Shown piece after piece: positions 41,214 through 57,163 of a DNA stretch of 64,000 nucleotides (positions are counted from its first letter, which is position 1; each line of letters opens with the position of its first letter). Origin of the DNA: Branchiostoma belcheri (Eukaryota > Chordata > Leptocardii > Amphioxiformes > Branchiostomatidae); assembly GCF_001625305.1 (NCBI RefSeq), contig NW_017804464.1, positions 4,545,783-4,609,782 on the forward strand. The letters run 5' to 3'. Under the pieces are notes generated by a model. That model saw only the letters and a list, made by a program, of their open reading frames with translations, was not told where the DNA came from and ran no database searches. Both the position numbers and the translations under genes were made by a program.

Positions 41214-43626
41214 ATGATGGACTCCAAAGTCCCCCTGAAGAAGGTGAGTCTGTAGATTACTACAATAGTGTCGTCAGCTGTGAAAAGAACCGTCAGACCC
41301 GCTAACTTAATATAAATACGGACTAAAAACATAGAGACTGTACATTCAAAACCCGTTGGGTTTCTAGCCTCCTTCGCAGACTTCTGATGCGGCGGCGTTA
41401 TTTCTTTTTTTCGGGGAGCGACGCGAGCTATGCCGCGGGGACGGTCTTGCCGCCGAGGGTCTTTGCCGGGGAGAGAATGTTTCCCAGAAAAAAAAATTGA
41501 CGCTGCCGCCCTGAAATCTACGAAGGTGTCTATTGGGTTTGATTCTTTTTATTGAAACACCGGATGTCTTTTTTATGGCACTTGTAAGATAAGGAGATCC
41601 CCAGAGAATAAAAGAGTAGCCGTGAAGTCTGTCACAGGGAAGAGTGCTAGGCGGATATCAACTTCAGTGAAGGTAGCTGTAGACGTTGCAGTTTGACATC
41701 TTCCCGATGCAGACATGTTTATTCCAGTAGGGCCCTCATATTATGTGACTTGTACTTCATATTGTACGAGGGCTGAGTGTGCATGTCACCTACCATTGAA
41801 TGGTTTAAAATGAGAATGGCGTCCGGGTGAGCGTCATGATTGGTGTCGTGTATTTGGATTTACGCTTGTTACCGTCGGAAGGAAAGAAAGAAAGAAAGAA
41901 GGAAAGAAAGAAAGAAGGAAAGAAAGAAAGAGACAAATTATATGTAAAGCAGGTGTGCAAAGGGTCTATTTGCTCGACTGACATGACCGCAGATTTTAAT
42001 AGCCTCCGTAGCAGGCTTATAGAACTGGGGGTTTGGTGGTCTTCGGCTGTTTTCTGATTAGCCCAGCTCTAAAAACGGGGGTAATTCAACCAGGCCGGCT
42101 ATGTTGTCTATATGCAATCAGAAAATAGCACATAAAAGCTCCGAAAGACCCCGAAGACCCCCCAAACCCCCAGTTGTTGGCATGCTATGGAGGCTAAGAT
42201 TTTAAGTTTGTCTACAAGGAAGGTTGCTAAGGAAATTCGATATCAAGGAAGGTTGCTATGGACGTCTTGTTAAGATACGTAGTAGACAGGTGTTCGGAGC
42301 ATGTAACACCTGCGTCGCTCAGTGACTATTTGGAGCGCAGTCGTGGAACGGCAGCCAAGATTTAGACACAGATGACTGAGCAGTAGATCCCACGACAGAA
42401 AGTAAACAGATCTGGACTTGACCAGAATCCACAATGAGAGTGACTTCATTCTTATCTCCTATACAAGTTAGGTTACAACACTCAATAGGATATACGATAG
42501 GGCCGATTTACCGTAAAAATGAACTGTACATGTCCTACGGCAATTGGCCTTTTTCCTGTGTAAACAGGTCTGAGGGTAAAATATTACCACTTCTTCTAGC
42601 TTTCAATTCACATAAAAGATGTCCACCTATCTCACACGTACAGAAGAAGTGGTCTGGATGTGGCGTTTCCATGACACCAGTGAAACTGGCTGTGGGTGTT
42701 GCTGTGTTGGTGGTGGTTGTGTCGGTTATCCTCCAGCCGAGTGATGCACAGCAGGAAGACGAGGTATGTCGAGCGTTGGGAGCGTACAAACTGACAAGGA
42801 GTCAAATAGACCGTATGTTTGTTCTGGCTACTTGGAAACTTTAATACATGATCACTCTCGGGTGCTAAATGTCTTGTTAATCTTATTTTTTTTACAGAAC
42901 TCTCTTCTGGAATTGATGGAAAGCAACAAGGAAGGAGCAGTGCCAACTGACGAGATAAATGGAGAAGATCGTGAATTTGATGGTAATAATTTTTTTTTCG
43001 AAATTTGAATGAATAACCATACTAAAGAAATAGGGTCCGGGAAATATATCTAGGTCAGAGTGCACTTAGAATGATTCTTATACCAGTGCCGACACATCAA
43101 ACAATGGTAAAATACGAGTACCAGTATAGGTAGTGATACCGTTTTCACGCATGCATGCTTATAAGATTATGTGCATGACTTCTGAAAACATTTATATGTC
43201 TTCGTGTGTAGAAATAGTGTTATATGCAAAATTGTTATATATTGCAATTGAGTAAAGTAGATCGATTGTTTGCACAGTTGATAGTGCAACGTTTATAACA
43301 TAATCCGTTAATAAATGAAGATCTTTATTTATTAAATCACAACAAAACAAGATGAACGGATACAGTTAACAAATAAAAAAACTAGAAATCGTTATATCGT
43401 TGATGTCAATAAAGGTACACAACAGATGCCACGATTTGTCGATGAAACGTTCCTTATTATGTACGTTTTTAATTCAACAGGGCCACTTGTACATGTGGAC
43501 CACAAGGAACCAGAGCGCGTACTCAAACGAGTCAAACGTTGGTGGGGTATCCGTTGTAGAACGGTGTGTAAGCGAAACTGTAGAAGCTACTGTTGTAAAT
43601 GGGGCGTCAGATGCGGTGTTCACTAG
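41214..43626 (+). CDS. Type B cysteine-rich cationic peptide precursor, copy 2
   Basis: Four exons: 41214-41243, 42644-42763, 42898-42982, 43481-43626 (phases 0,0,1), 126 residues. Differs from copy 1 in only a few residues: MMDSKVPLKK, KKWSGCGVSM and LAVGVAVL. The propiece and the whole six-Cys mature tail are identical to copy 1. A (GAAA)n expansion at about 41880-41935 lies in intron 1. AATAAA at 44059-44064. Confidence 0.8.
42023..42175. mobile_element. AACTGGGGGTTTGG foldback element (unit 3)
   Basis: Same element and position as 34335-34487 in unit 2; ends AACTGGGGGTTTGGTGGTC and GACCCCCCAAACCCCCAGTT. Confidence 0.8.
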
Positions 43627-44392
43627 GGTATATCATTACCCCTCCCGTAGACCCACGGGCTTCCAAAGTTATATAGTGTGTAGCTGGGTAAGGTGATGGG
43701 GACAGAGATAGTACTAGTAACCGATGATAGAGGATAAGAGAATGTTCGTTCATGTTTCTATTGTATTATGTTTGGTATGTTGGTAAATGCATTACGTAAC
43801 ATATCTGTATATGGATACTCAGCAGCTTCAGCCTAAGTATAGTAGGGAGGCCTGCATTTCTAACTTCCAAAATAAGCATTTTGTCTTCTAGGATATTGAA
43901 GCTGCTTTTTAGGAGAAAAAAAAAGTTTCTAAAAAAAATACAACAAGAACGCATTTGAATGAAATCCGATTTTAAATGAAGATGTGGCTTTATGTACCTA
44001 GAAACCATTGTATACCTGAAGGTACACGTTGATGTATAATATTACAGACGCTGATAGTAATAAAATACACGGTGATCTTATGGAAGATGGTTGTGATAGA
44101 ACAGTTGGTCTTTATGTCTGATAACCTCTTGTGACTAATACATTATTAAACGACGTTTAAATAGTTATCAGAAATTGCAAGATGCTCGCGTGCGTTATGC
44201 ATATGGCATTTCATTCTACTCGGCGGTTGCCATTCTTCACACTTTTTAATGAAAATTTATTGCAAGTTCCTGCCCGAAGGCTATTGCAATTTATTACGTG
44301 TACATGAAATAAAGGACCTATGTTATGAGGGGACCTACAGTTGACAGTTCTGTCCCCTACAGCCAAGCATGTTCGGTTTGACGTTATCGTAA

Positions 44393-45187
44393 TTACTTGA
44401 GGTGGACGCCGCCGTCCACAGGCAATGACGCGCCGGTGATGAACGCCGCCTTCTCCGAGCACAGGAACGCCGCCACACCGCCGACTTCACGGGGAGAAGC
44501 CCACCGTCTCATACCGCAGGAACCGATGAAAGCGTCGACTTGCGCCGCCCCTAACTCCTCCACGACTGGGTCCCAGGCCTCGGTCTTGGTGAAGCCCGGG
44601 ATGACGACGTTACAGGTGATCCGCCTGGGCGCCAGCTGCTTGGCGTAGTGCCTGACCAGGTACTCCACACTTGCCTTAGCCGTACCCGGGGTGATGTAGG
44701 CGAGGTTCGGCCCGCGGGAGTTGTTACACCCGGGGGAAGACACGGCGACGATGTACCCTCGCCCGTCCTCCATACAGGTGACCGCCCTCTCCACCAGCCT
44801 GATGAAACATTTCGGGTACATGCCCTGGAAGAACTCGTACGCCTCCCAGCCTTGGAACCAGCTGCCACTGGCGTCTGGTTTGGTGTGGGAACGGTTTTGC
44901 CAGTACGCTCCGGCGTTGTGGACCAGGGCCGTCAGTTTACCACCAAAGTTCTCCTGGACACAGGAGAAGTAAGCGTCCACCGTGGTTTCGTCTCCCGCCT
45001 CGCCTGACACCAGGAACACGCGTACATTGTACGTTCCCTCTAGGTGTGCCTTGGCGTCTTCGGCACGGTCTTGGTTTTGCCGGTACCCAAGAATAAGGTC
45101 ATAACCGGCGGTGGCGAGCTCCTCGGCTATACCGTAGCCGATTCCTCGGGTCCCGCCAGTGACGAGAGCGGTCTTGCACTGCGACAT
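44393..45187 (-). CDS. Intronless short-chain reductase, enoyl-reductase-like (copy 3)
   Basis: Full-length 264-residue frame, differing from copy 1 at only a handful of positions (MSQCK start, Glu for Gln near residue 43, Thr for Ala near 68, Val for Ile near 77, Asn for Thr near 156). All motifs of copy 1 are kept: TGGTRGIG, HNAG, VSSPG, Tyr164-x6-Lys171 and PVDGG. GC-rich and intronless like the others. A reverse-strand AATAAA lies at 44256-44261, about 130 bases past the stop. The near-complete conservation of protein between copies 1 and 3 argues that both are functional. Confidence 0.85.
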   Translation of the reverse strand: MSQCKTALVTGGTRGIGYGIAEELATAGYDLILGYRQNQDRAEDAKAHLEGTYNVRVFLVSGEAGDETTVDAYFSCVQENFGGKLTALVHNAGAYWQNRSHTKPDASGSWFQGWEAYEFFQGMYPKCFIRLVERAVTCMEDGRGYIVAVSSPGCNNSRGPNLAYITPGTAKASVEYLVRHYAKQLAPRRITCNVVIPGFTKTEAWDPVVEELGAAQVDAFIGSCGMRRWASPREVGGVAAFLCSEKAAFITGASLPVDGGVHLK

Positions 45188-45636
45188 GTTAAAAATCTAG
45201 AACAAGCGCTAGCTAGCAATAGTTTTAGGAGGATTTTTGAATGGCCTTTTGGAATTTGTACCGTCCTTCCTGTTAAAAATGGGTCAGGCAAATTAAAGGG
45301 TAATGATTAAAAAGCAACACACGATTCTACGTATACGTATCGAGAGTCTATTATTTAGGTCGATATGTGCAACTACTAGTATATGTAGATTTAGACAACG
45401 CAAATTTAGATGTTAAATCCAAATCACGTGGACATCCAATCCACGTGATTTGGGAGTAGCTCTACATAAGTGACTTTATGAGCTCGTCTTACACTTAGAT
45501 TTTATTTCTAAATTTTGAAATAAACAGAAATATAAGGAGTCTAAATTCATCCCAGGGGTTCTCCGTTTGTGACGTAGTGTTGCCCCATTACTTCCAACTC
45601 TCTGGAGTTAAACACAACAGAAAACGAACTACTCTC

Positions 45637-45827
45637 CAGGCAGAGGTTTAGGCTTATTTTTGGCGTCTTTTGGGGCCTTTTTAAATCGGGCTTTCTTTTT
45701 GCACTGATATCTTTTTTACTCCAACCCAAAGGGGTAGAAAAGATACCACTGCACTGAAAAGAAAGCCCGATAAAAATAGCCTACATTTAAAAAGACGCAA
45801 AAAATAAGCCAAAACCCAAACCTCTGC
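45637..45827. mobile_element. AGAGGTTTGGG foldback element, unit 4 copy
   Basis: Closely matches the unit 2 copy (30515-30702), with GGGCTTTCTTTT and AAAAGAAAGCCC inside. Confidence 0.8.
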
Positions 45828-45982
45828 ATTTATACAAAATATGACGCAATGAATAAGTCTAGAGAATCGGTTTGTAACTGTCTGATCGCAGACCGAGACG
45901 TTTTAAGCCTCGTGAACCCGCATGACGAGAGGCTCTCAAGTTGTGACTCTGACTGCCGGCTAGTCATGTGGAAAGTGACAAA

Positions 45983-45989
45983 TATAAAA
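45983..45989 (+). promoter_or_regulatory. TATA box in the left palindrome arm
   Basis: TATAAAA in the same context as in units 2 and 3. An inverted copy (TTTTATA) lies in the right arm near 46841-46847 facing left. Confidence 0.5.
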
Positions 45990-46234
45990 CGACAACAGAA
46001 ACAGGAACCTGAGTGTGCAGGTGTTTAAGGTCATGGCCTCAAGACGAGAACATGCCTGTACTTGAATACACCACGGAAGTTCCGGTCAATTAGATCACCT
46101 TACCTTTTCACTGTGACGACGGGGAAACTTAGTACAGCTACGCAGTTCATTCTGAGACACTGAGTGGGTAAGGACAACCGCTCCACGGATCGTAAGACTT
46201 TATCTGCCACTTTTGTTGTCGAACGAGAGGGACG

Positions 46235-46258
46235 ATGGCCACTGGTGTTCAGAACAAG
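46235..46258 (+). pseudogene. Orphan type A exon 1 with lost splice donor
   Basis: Encodes MATGVQNK exactly as in the intact copies, but the bases after AAG are AT instead of GT, so the donor is destroyed. No exon 2, 3 or 4 follows. An inverted copy of the same exon on the - strand (46573-46596) still has a GT donor but leads back into the palindrome. Confidence 0.8.
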
Positions 46259-47215
46259 ATGTGTGTGATATGTAATATTATACAGTATATAGATTCTTGT
46301 ATTTTAGTAGTAGCTAGCGTGTTGTTGAGCGCTGGCGCTGTTTTTTTTTGCTTTACCTTTACTGTATAGCAAACCTTCATACTATACGGAAGTATTCGTT
46401 AGAGTTGCACTTCCTTGAGGACGTGAAAAGCTAACGAATACTTCCGTATAGTATGAAGGTTTGCTATACAGTAAAGGTAAAGCGAAAAAACAGCGCCAGC
46501 GCTCAACAACACGCTAGCTACTACTAAAATACAAGAATCTATATACTGTATAATATTACATATCACACACACCTTGTTCTGAACACCAGTGGCCATCGTC
46601 CCTCTCGTTCGACAACAAAAGTGGCAGATAAAGTCTTACGATCCGTGGAGCGGTTGTCCTTACCCACTCAGTGTCTCAGAATGAACTGCGTAGCTGTACT
46701 AAGTTTCCCCGTCGTCACAGTGAAAAGGTAAGGTGATCTAATTGACCGGAACTTCCGTGGTGTATTCAAGTACAGGCATGTTCTCGTCTTGAGGCCATGA
46801 CCTTAAACACCTGCACACTCAGGTTCCTGTTTCTGTTGTCGTTTTATATTTGTCACTTTCCACATGACTAGCCGGCAGTCAGAGTCACAACTTGAGAGCC
46901 TCTCGTCATGCGGGTTCACGAGGCTTAAAACGTCCACAAACGTCTCGGTCTGCGATCAGATTTCAGATTAGATTATGACTGCATTGTAGTGAGTTCACGT
47001 GCGTTTTTGGCAATTGATGATTCGGTAAAGAGGTGTTTGGACTTTAAGCTTGTTATCTTCGAAAAGAAAGAGACAGGCTACTTGCTTGACTGACTTCACC
47101 CACAAGGAAGGTTGCTAAGGAAATTCGATATCAAGGAAGGTTGCTATGGACGTTAAGCTACGTAGTAGACAGGTGTTCAGAGCATGTAACCACATGCACA
47201 CAGACGCCGCTCAGT

Positions 47216-47426
47216 TAACCTCTAACCAGGCTTTAGTAGCGGCTGTAAAGAGTAGAAATTGGTGAAATAGATAGATAGTATGCCAGGGGAATTGGTCTAC
47301 TAAACTCAGAGTGCAGTTTGTTCGAGAGCGGCACTAATTCCCTTGGCATGTTCTTCGATCTTCTGTCCATTTGGTCAATGCAATTTCTACTCTTTGGCAT
47401 CCCCTTCTGAAGTCTGGTAGAGGCTA
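47216..47426. mobile_element. CCTCTACCAGGC foldback element, copy 3
   Basis: Ends TTAACCTCTAACCAGGCTT and AGTCTGGTAGAGGCTA, close to copy 2 (28120-28317) in sequence and in its position just upstream of a peptide gene first exon. Confidence 0.7.
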
Positions 47427-47547
47427 GAGGAAGTAAAGAAAGTGAAAATTGTTGAACACATCCACGCAGTTAGCTATATAGTATCAGATACTGAGTTGCC
47501 GACCTCCGAGAATCGTAAGAATATCATTCTACTGATGAACGAGAGAG

Positions 47548-49325
47548 ATGATGGACACCGGGGTGCAGAATAAGGTGAGTTCTCTGGGTAATGTGTCCAT
47601 TTTTACTGACCAGAATTGACAACGACAATGAATTTCTTTGGATGTGGGGTGTGGCGCAGCGACAGAGTGCTCGACTTGGAATCAAGAGATCCCGAATTTG
47701 AGTCCTGACATTCCACCGATCTTGTGCCCCTGGGAGAGGCACTTTACACAACTTTCCTCACTTCGCTCAAGTGAAAATGAGTATTGTATGTATTGTCCCC
47801 TGTACATGTGTTGGTGGCGGCATTAATGTAAGTTGAAAAAACTTGAGTGTGCCGTCACCACGTCTTGTGATTAGATGTTGTATTATAATTATATAAAAAA
47901 ATTTCTTTGGATGACACAACACTTACAATAGGAAAAAAGTACCTGTCCTACGAAGGTGAAAATTTATATAAATATTTACATATGGGGAAGATACAAATAC
48001 ACTCAAAAGGTGTTCCATGTAATGGGTTTCCTTACATCTGCTTGAAGCAGTAGAAACAATTTTTTTTTGTATAACATTGAAAATTACATGCACCACACAA
48101 GTTTTATCCGTATGTACAGCCATTTAGAAATATGGATCACACTAAAAACCGACAGTGGCTCAGAAACCATTTATTTGTGGCGTTTAGTAAAGAACGGAAC
48201 TTATGTTTACTCCTGATCTAGCCTGATGTCCAGCTTACCGTTGTTGGGGCTCGTCCTCTTCGAGGCTGCAGGAGCTCAGCCCCAACCACGATAGACTGGC
48301 TACCAGGCTACTGACGATTATGCTCTCATTACTCTGAACTCATGTTTACTCATGATGTAGCCTGGTGTCCAGCTTACCGTTGTTGGGGCTCGTCCTCTTC
48401 GGAGCTACAGAAGCTCAGCCCCAACCACGATAGACTGGATACCAGGCTACTCACGATTATGCTCTCATTACTTTGAATTGATTAGCGACCTGGGCGTGTT
48501 TCCATGGCAACCGTGATGCTGTTCATGGGTGTAGCACTTTTTATGATCCTGCTCCAACCAGCTGGAGGGCAGCCTCAAGAGGTAAGCTTCCAGTATTACA
48601 AATTACTTGACTTTTGATTTTGTGACTATGGTGGCCCTTTAAAAAAAGGGAATTTCACTATAGCCTTGCTTGTTTCTCATTTCTTCAGCGGTCCCTCTTG
48701 GCCATACAAGAAGGAACAGAGGACGGAGCGGAAGAGACAGAAAACACCTTAGGTGAGGATATTTCATTTGAATAGCTCATAATTTTTGTATATCAATCTC
48801 ATTTAGAAATATAAAAATGTTACACATAAACAAAAGATTACTTAATGTATGCATGTGAGTCAACTAGTTATTGTTGTTTCTAGTGCCTAATTATCACTGT
48901 CCTACAACCAAACGTTGTTGTAAGGATGTAGGGAGCTCATAATGTAGAGCTTTACTCTCTCTCGATCTAAACCAGGGCAGTACCCACCAGCGTATCATAA
49001 TGGAGGTGGAATGGTAGAATCCAAGTGCCCCTTCCACCTTGCTACTTAATATACATGCTTTATTTTATTTCTATGTAGTTACGGGTAGTTCCTCTTGCTG
49101 ATATGTGTTAGACATTCTATTGCAGGTGAGGCTCGGGTTGACAGAAGGCATGTCCGAGACGTGCACTACGTGCCACAATACATTCCGGCTGGCATTGACC
49201 CAATCAGAGTTTGTGTGAGATATTGCTCAACTAGCCGCTGCCATGGATGGTGGTGGAACAGACGTCGTCGCTGCCATGTGAGACGTTACTGCTGCCAGCA
49301 CTGGTTTAATGGCTGGTTGATCTAA
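47548..49325 (+). CDS. Divergent defensin-like cysteine-rich cationic peptide precursor
   Basis: Four exons: 47548-47574, 48486-48581, 48689-48752, 49126-49325 (phases 0,0,1), 128 residues. Exon 1 encodes MMDTGVQNK. Exon 2 carries RPGRVSM and the leader TVMLFMGVALFMILLQPAGG. Exon 3 starts RSLLAIQE and is very acidic (a Glu-rich propiece). Exon 4 encodes EARVDRRHVRDVHYVPQYIP, then a basic tail with six Cys spaced C-x3-C-x4-C-x10-C-x5-CC and a WWWNRRRR loop, ending GWLI. Except for a short first gap, this is close to the general beta-defensin/big-defensin Cys pattern (six Cys, the last two adjacent). It keeps the exon plan, phases and leader of the type A genes, so it links that family to defensin-like peptides. 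Intron 1 contains a SINE. Secretion is likely; antimicrobial action is inference. Confidence 0.8.
47645..47899 (+). mobile_element. tRNA-headed SINE with 14-bp target duplication
   Basis: Flanked by perfect copies of AATTTCTTTGGATG at 47631-47644 and 47900-47913. The head has an A-box-like TGGCGCAGCGAC and a B-box-like AATTTGAGTCC at tRNA-like spacing; the tail is AT-rich. It lies in intron 1 of the 47.5 kb peptide gene in the + orientation. The 62-residue frame over it is not a gene. Confidence 0.8.
48202..48479. repeat. Tandem pair of short foldback elements
   Basis: Two copies, offset by 139 bases, of a segment containing a foldback with ends TAGCCTG and CAGGCTA (48219-48310 and 48358-48451). 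Each contains TTGGGGCTCGTCCTCTTCG and its partner GCTCAGCCCCAACC. The pair ends just before exon 2 of the 47.5 kb peptide gene; its acceptor (ATTAG) is 5 bases past the second unit. Confidence 0.8.
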
Positions 49326-50137
49326 CTACAAATACAAGCGAAGTGTTTGTCTCATACAAGTTATCATTCCAATAGTCATTGACTACAAATGTACATTGGG
49401 GGTATTATCTGACAGAAATTCTGAGTAGAAAATATGTTACAAGCTGTACCTTACAATGTATGTTTGTCAAGTCACAGTGAAGCCTAGTGTGTTTAATTGC
49501 AGGATTTCATATCAGTTAATCTGCATTTTCTTTACTTCCTTGTGAAACATCTTTAACCAGTAATAATTAATGGTAACCTGTGGGTGGTCAACTTCTTTCA
49601 TTTATCATCAGTATCTGGATAATGGTAAATATTGACAATAGACAACACATTTATGAATATCACATCTAAATATTGTAATTTAATGCTTGACCATAACAAT
49701 AGAGAGTGCCACTAAATTTGTCTTTATGGCATTGTACTTGTAGAAACACCATACACTATACATTAAACAATGGACATAACATTGAGGAAAAATGGTTAGA
49801 GGTCATAAGAGGAAAGTCCAGGTTAAGAAGTATGTACAAGACATAATGTAAAAACTGTACTCATCAGCACAGGGGCTTAACATTATAAAACCACTGTTAC
49901 AGAATAGAGGGGACAAATTCACTACCTTCAAAATCCCTTGTCATGTACTGTCCTAATAAATCCTGTATCTTTCCATTAAACCAGCAGTTTGTTTCTCATA
50001 TTTTGTTTTGTCTCTTTGTACCCTCTAGAATCTAAAACAAAACCAAAGCCTTTTACAAAATGCAGGTTTAGGATGACTACACATATATGTACAATACATC
50101 AGCTGTTATCAGCAGAGTTCTGCTATGTTGGAGACTG
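49326..50137. other. Spacer between peptide cluster and HDAC3
   Basis: AT-rich DNA with no coding exon recognised. It presumably holds the 3' UTRs of the convergent peptide gene and HDAC3. No clear repeats. Confidence 0.5.
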
Positions 50138-56904
<6,767 letters not shown>

Positions 56905-57163
56905 CTTGCAAGGCCCTATACTTCCAACAAAAATTGTCCTGAATAAGATATTTTTCAATTTCTTAACATCTATAATACTAGCTTTAATCTAGTTTGAATG
57001 GTGAATGGAAAGACCTGTAGATAATAGATATAGTCCCTGCTTGTATATTCATATTTACTAGTTCTTCTATCCTAAATTTATCTTGATTTTTCTTATTTCA
57101 GAGAGGCCTAGGGGGACTTGGCAATGGGACCGACAGGAAGGCCCAGCAATATTCATCATCACA
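56905..57163. promoter_or_regulatory. Shared divergent promoter region of HDAC3 and GADD45GIP1
   Basis: Only 259 bases separate the two start codons, which point away from each other. No TATA box is clear for either. A compact bidirectional promoter is the natural reading for two housekeeping genes in this arrangement. Confidence 0.6.

Larger units (their letters stand above)
37506..45187. repeat. Tandem unit 3 (type A + type B + reductase)
   Basis: Second complete cassette. From about 42200 to 44400 it is nearly identical to unit 2, whereas the left part around 37550-38800 is more diverged and lacks several hundred bases of type A intron 1. The uneven similarity suggests more than one duplication or gene-conversion event. 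Confidence 0.85.
45882..46959. repeat. Long palindrome with arms of about 520 bp around a type A promoter and exon 1
   Basis: Left arm 45882-46402 and right arm 46431-46959 are near-perfect reverse complements, separated by a 28-base spacer (46403-46430). The inner ends are GTATTCGTTAG and CTAACGAATAC; the outer ends are CTGATCGCAG and CTGCGATCAG. The right arm has one extra stretch of about 10 bases near 46933-46942. Each arm carries the type A TATA box, leader and exon 1, so the two promoters point at each other. Confidence 0.88.
45188..47547. other. Partial tandem unit 4, rearranged
   Basis: The left half (45190-46402) matches the start of unit 2 closely: foldback element, TATA box and type A exon 1. 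It is then followed by an inverted copy of its own last 520 bases, and by a fragment of type A intron 1 (46960-47200, compare 38705-38950). Exons 2-4 of this type A copy are absent. A foldback element (47216-47426) then leads to the next gene. Confidence 0.75.

Noticed and set aside
41827-42057. Lys/Glu-repeat protein frame
   Set aside because: The KERKKE pattern is translation of a (GAAA)n microsatellite in type B intron 1.
47641-47720. Possible tRNA gene
   Set aside because: Box A and box B words are present but the cloverleaf is poor and the sequence is the head of a SINE with target duplications.
57083-57163. Upstream in-frame extension of GADD45GIP1
   Set aside because: It begins at a non-conserved Met and would bury the mitochondrial import signal; it lies in the divergent promoter.
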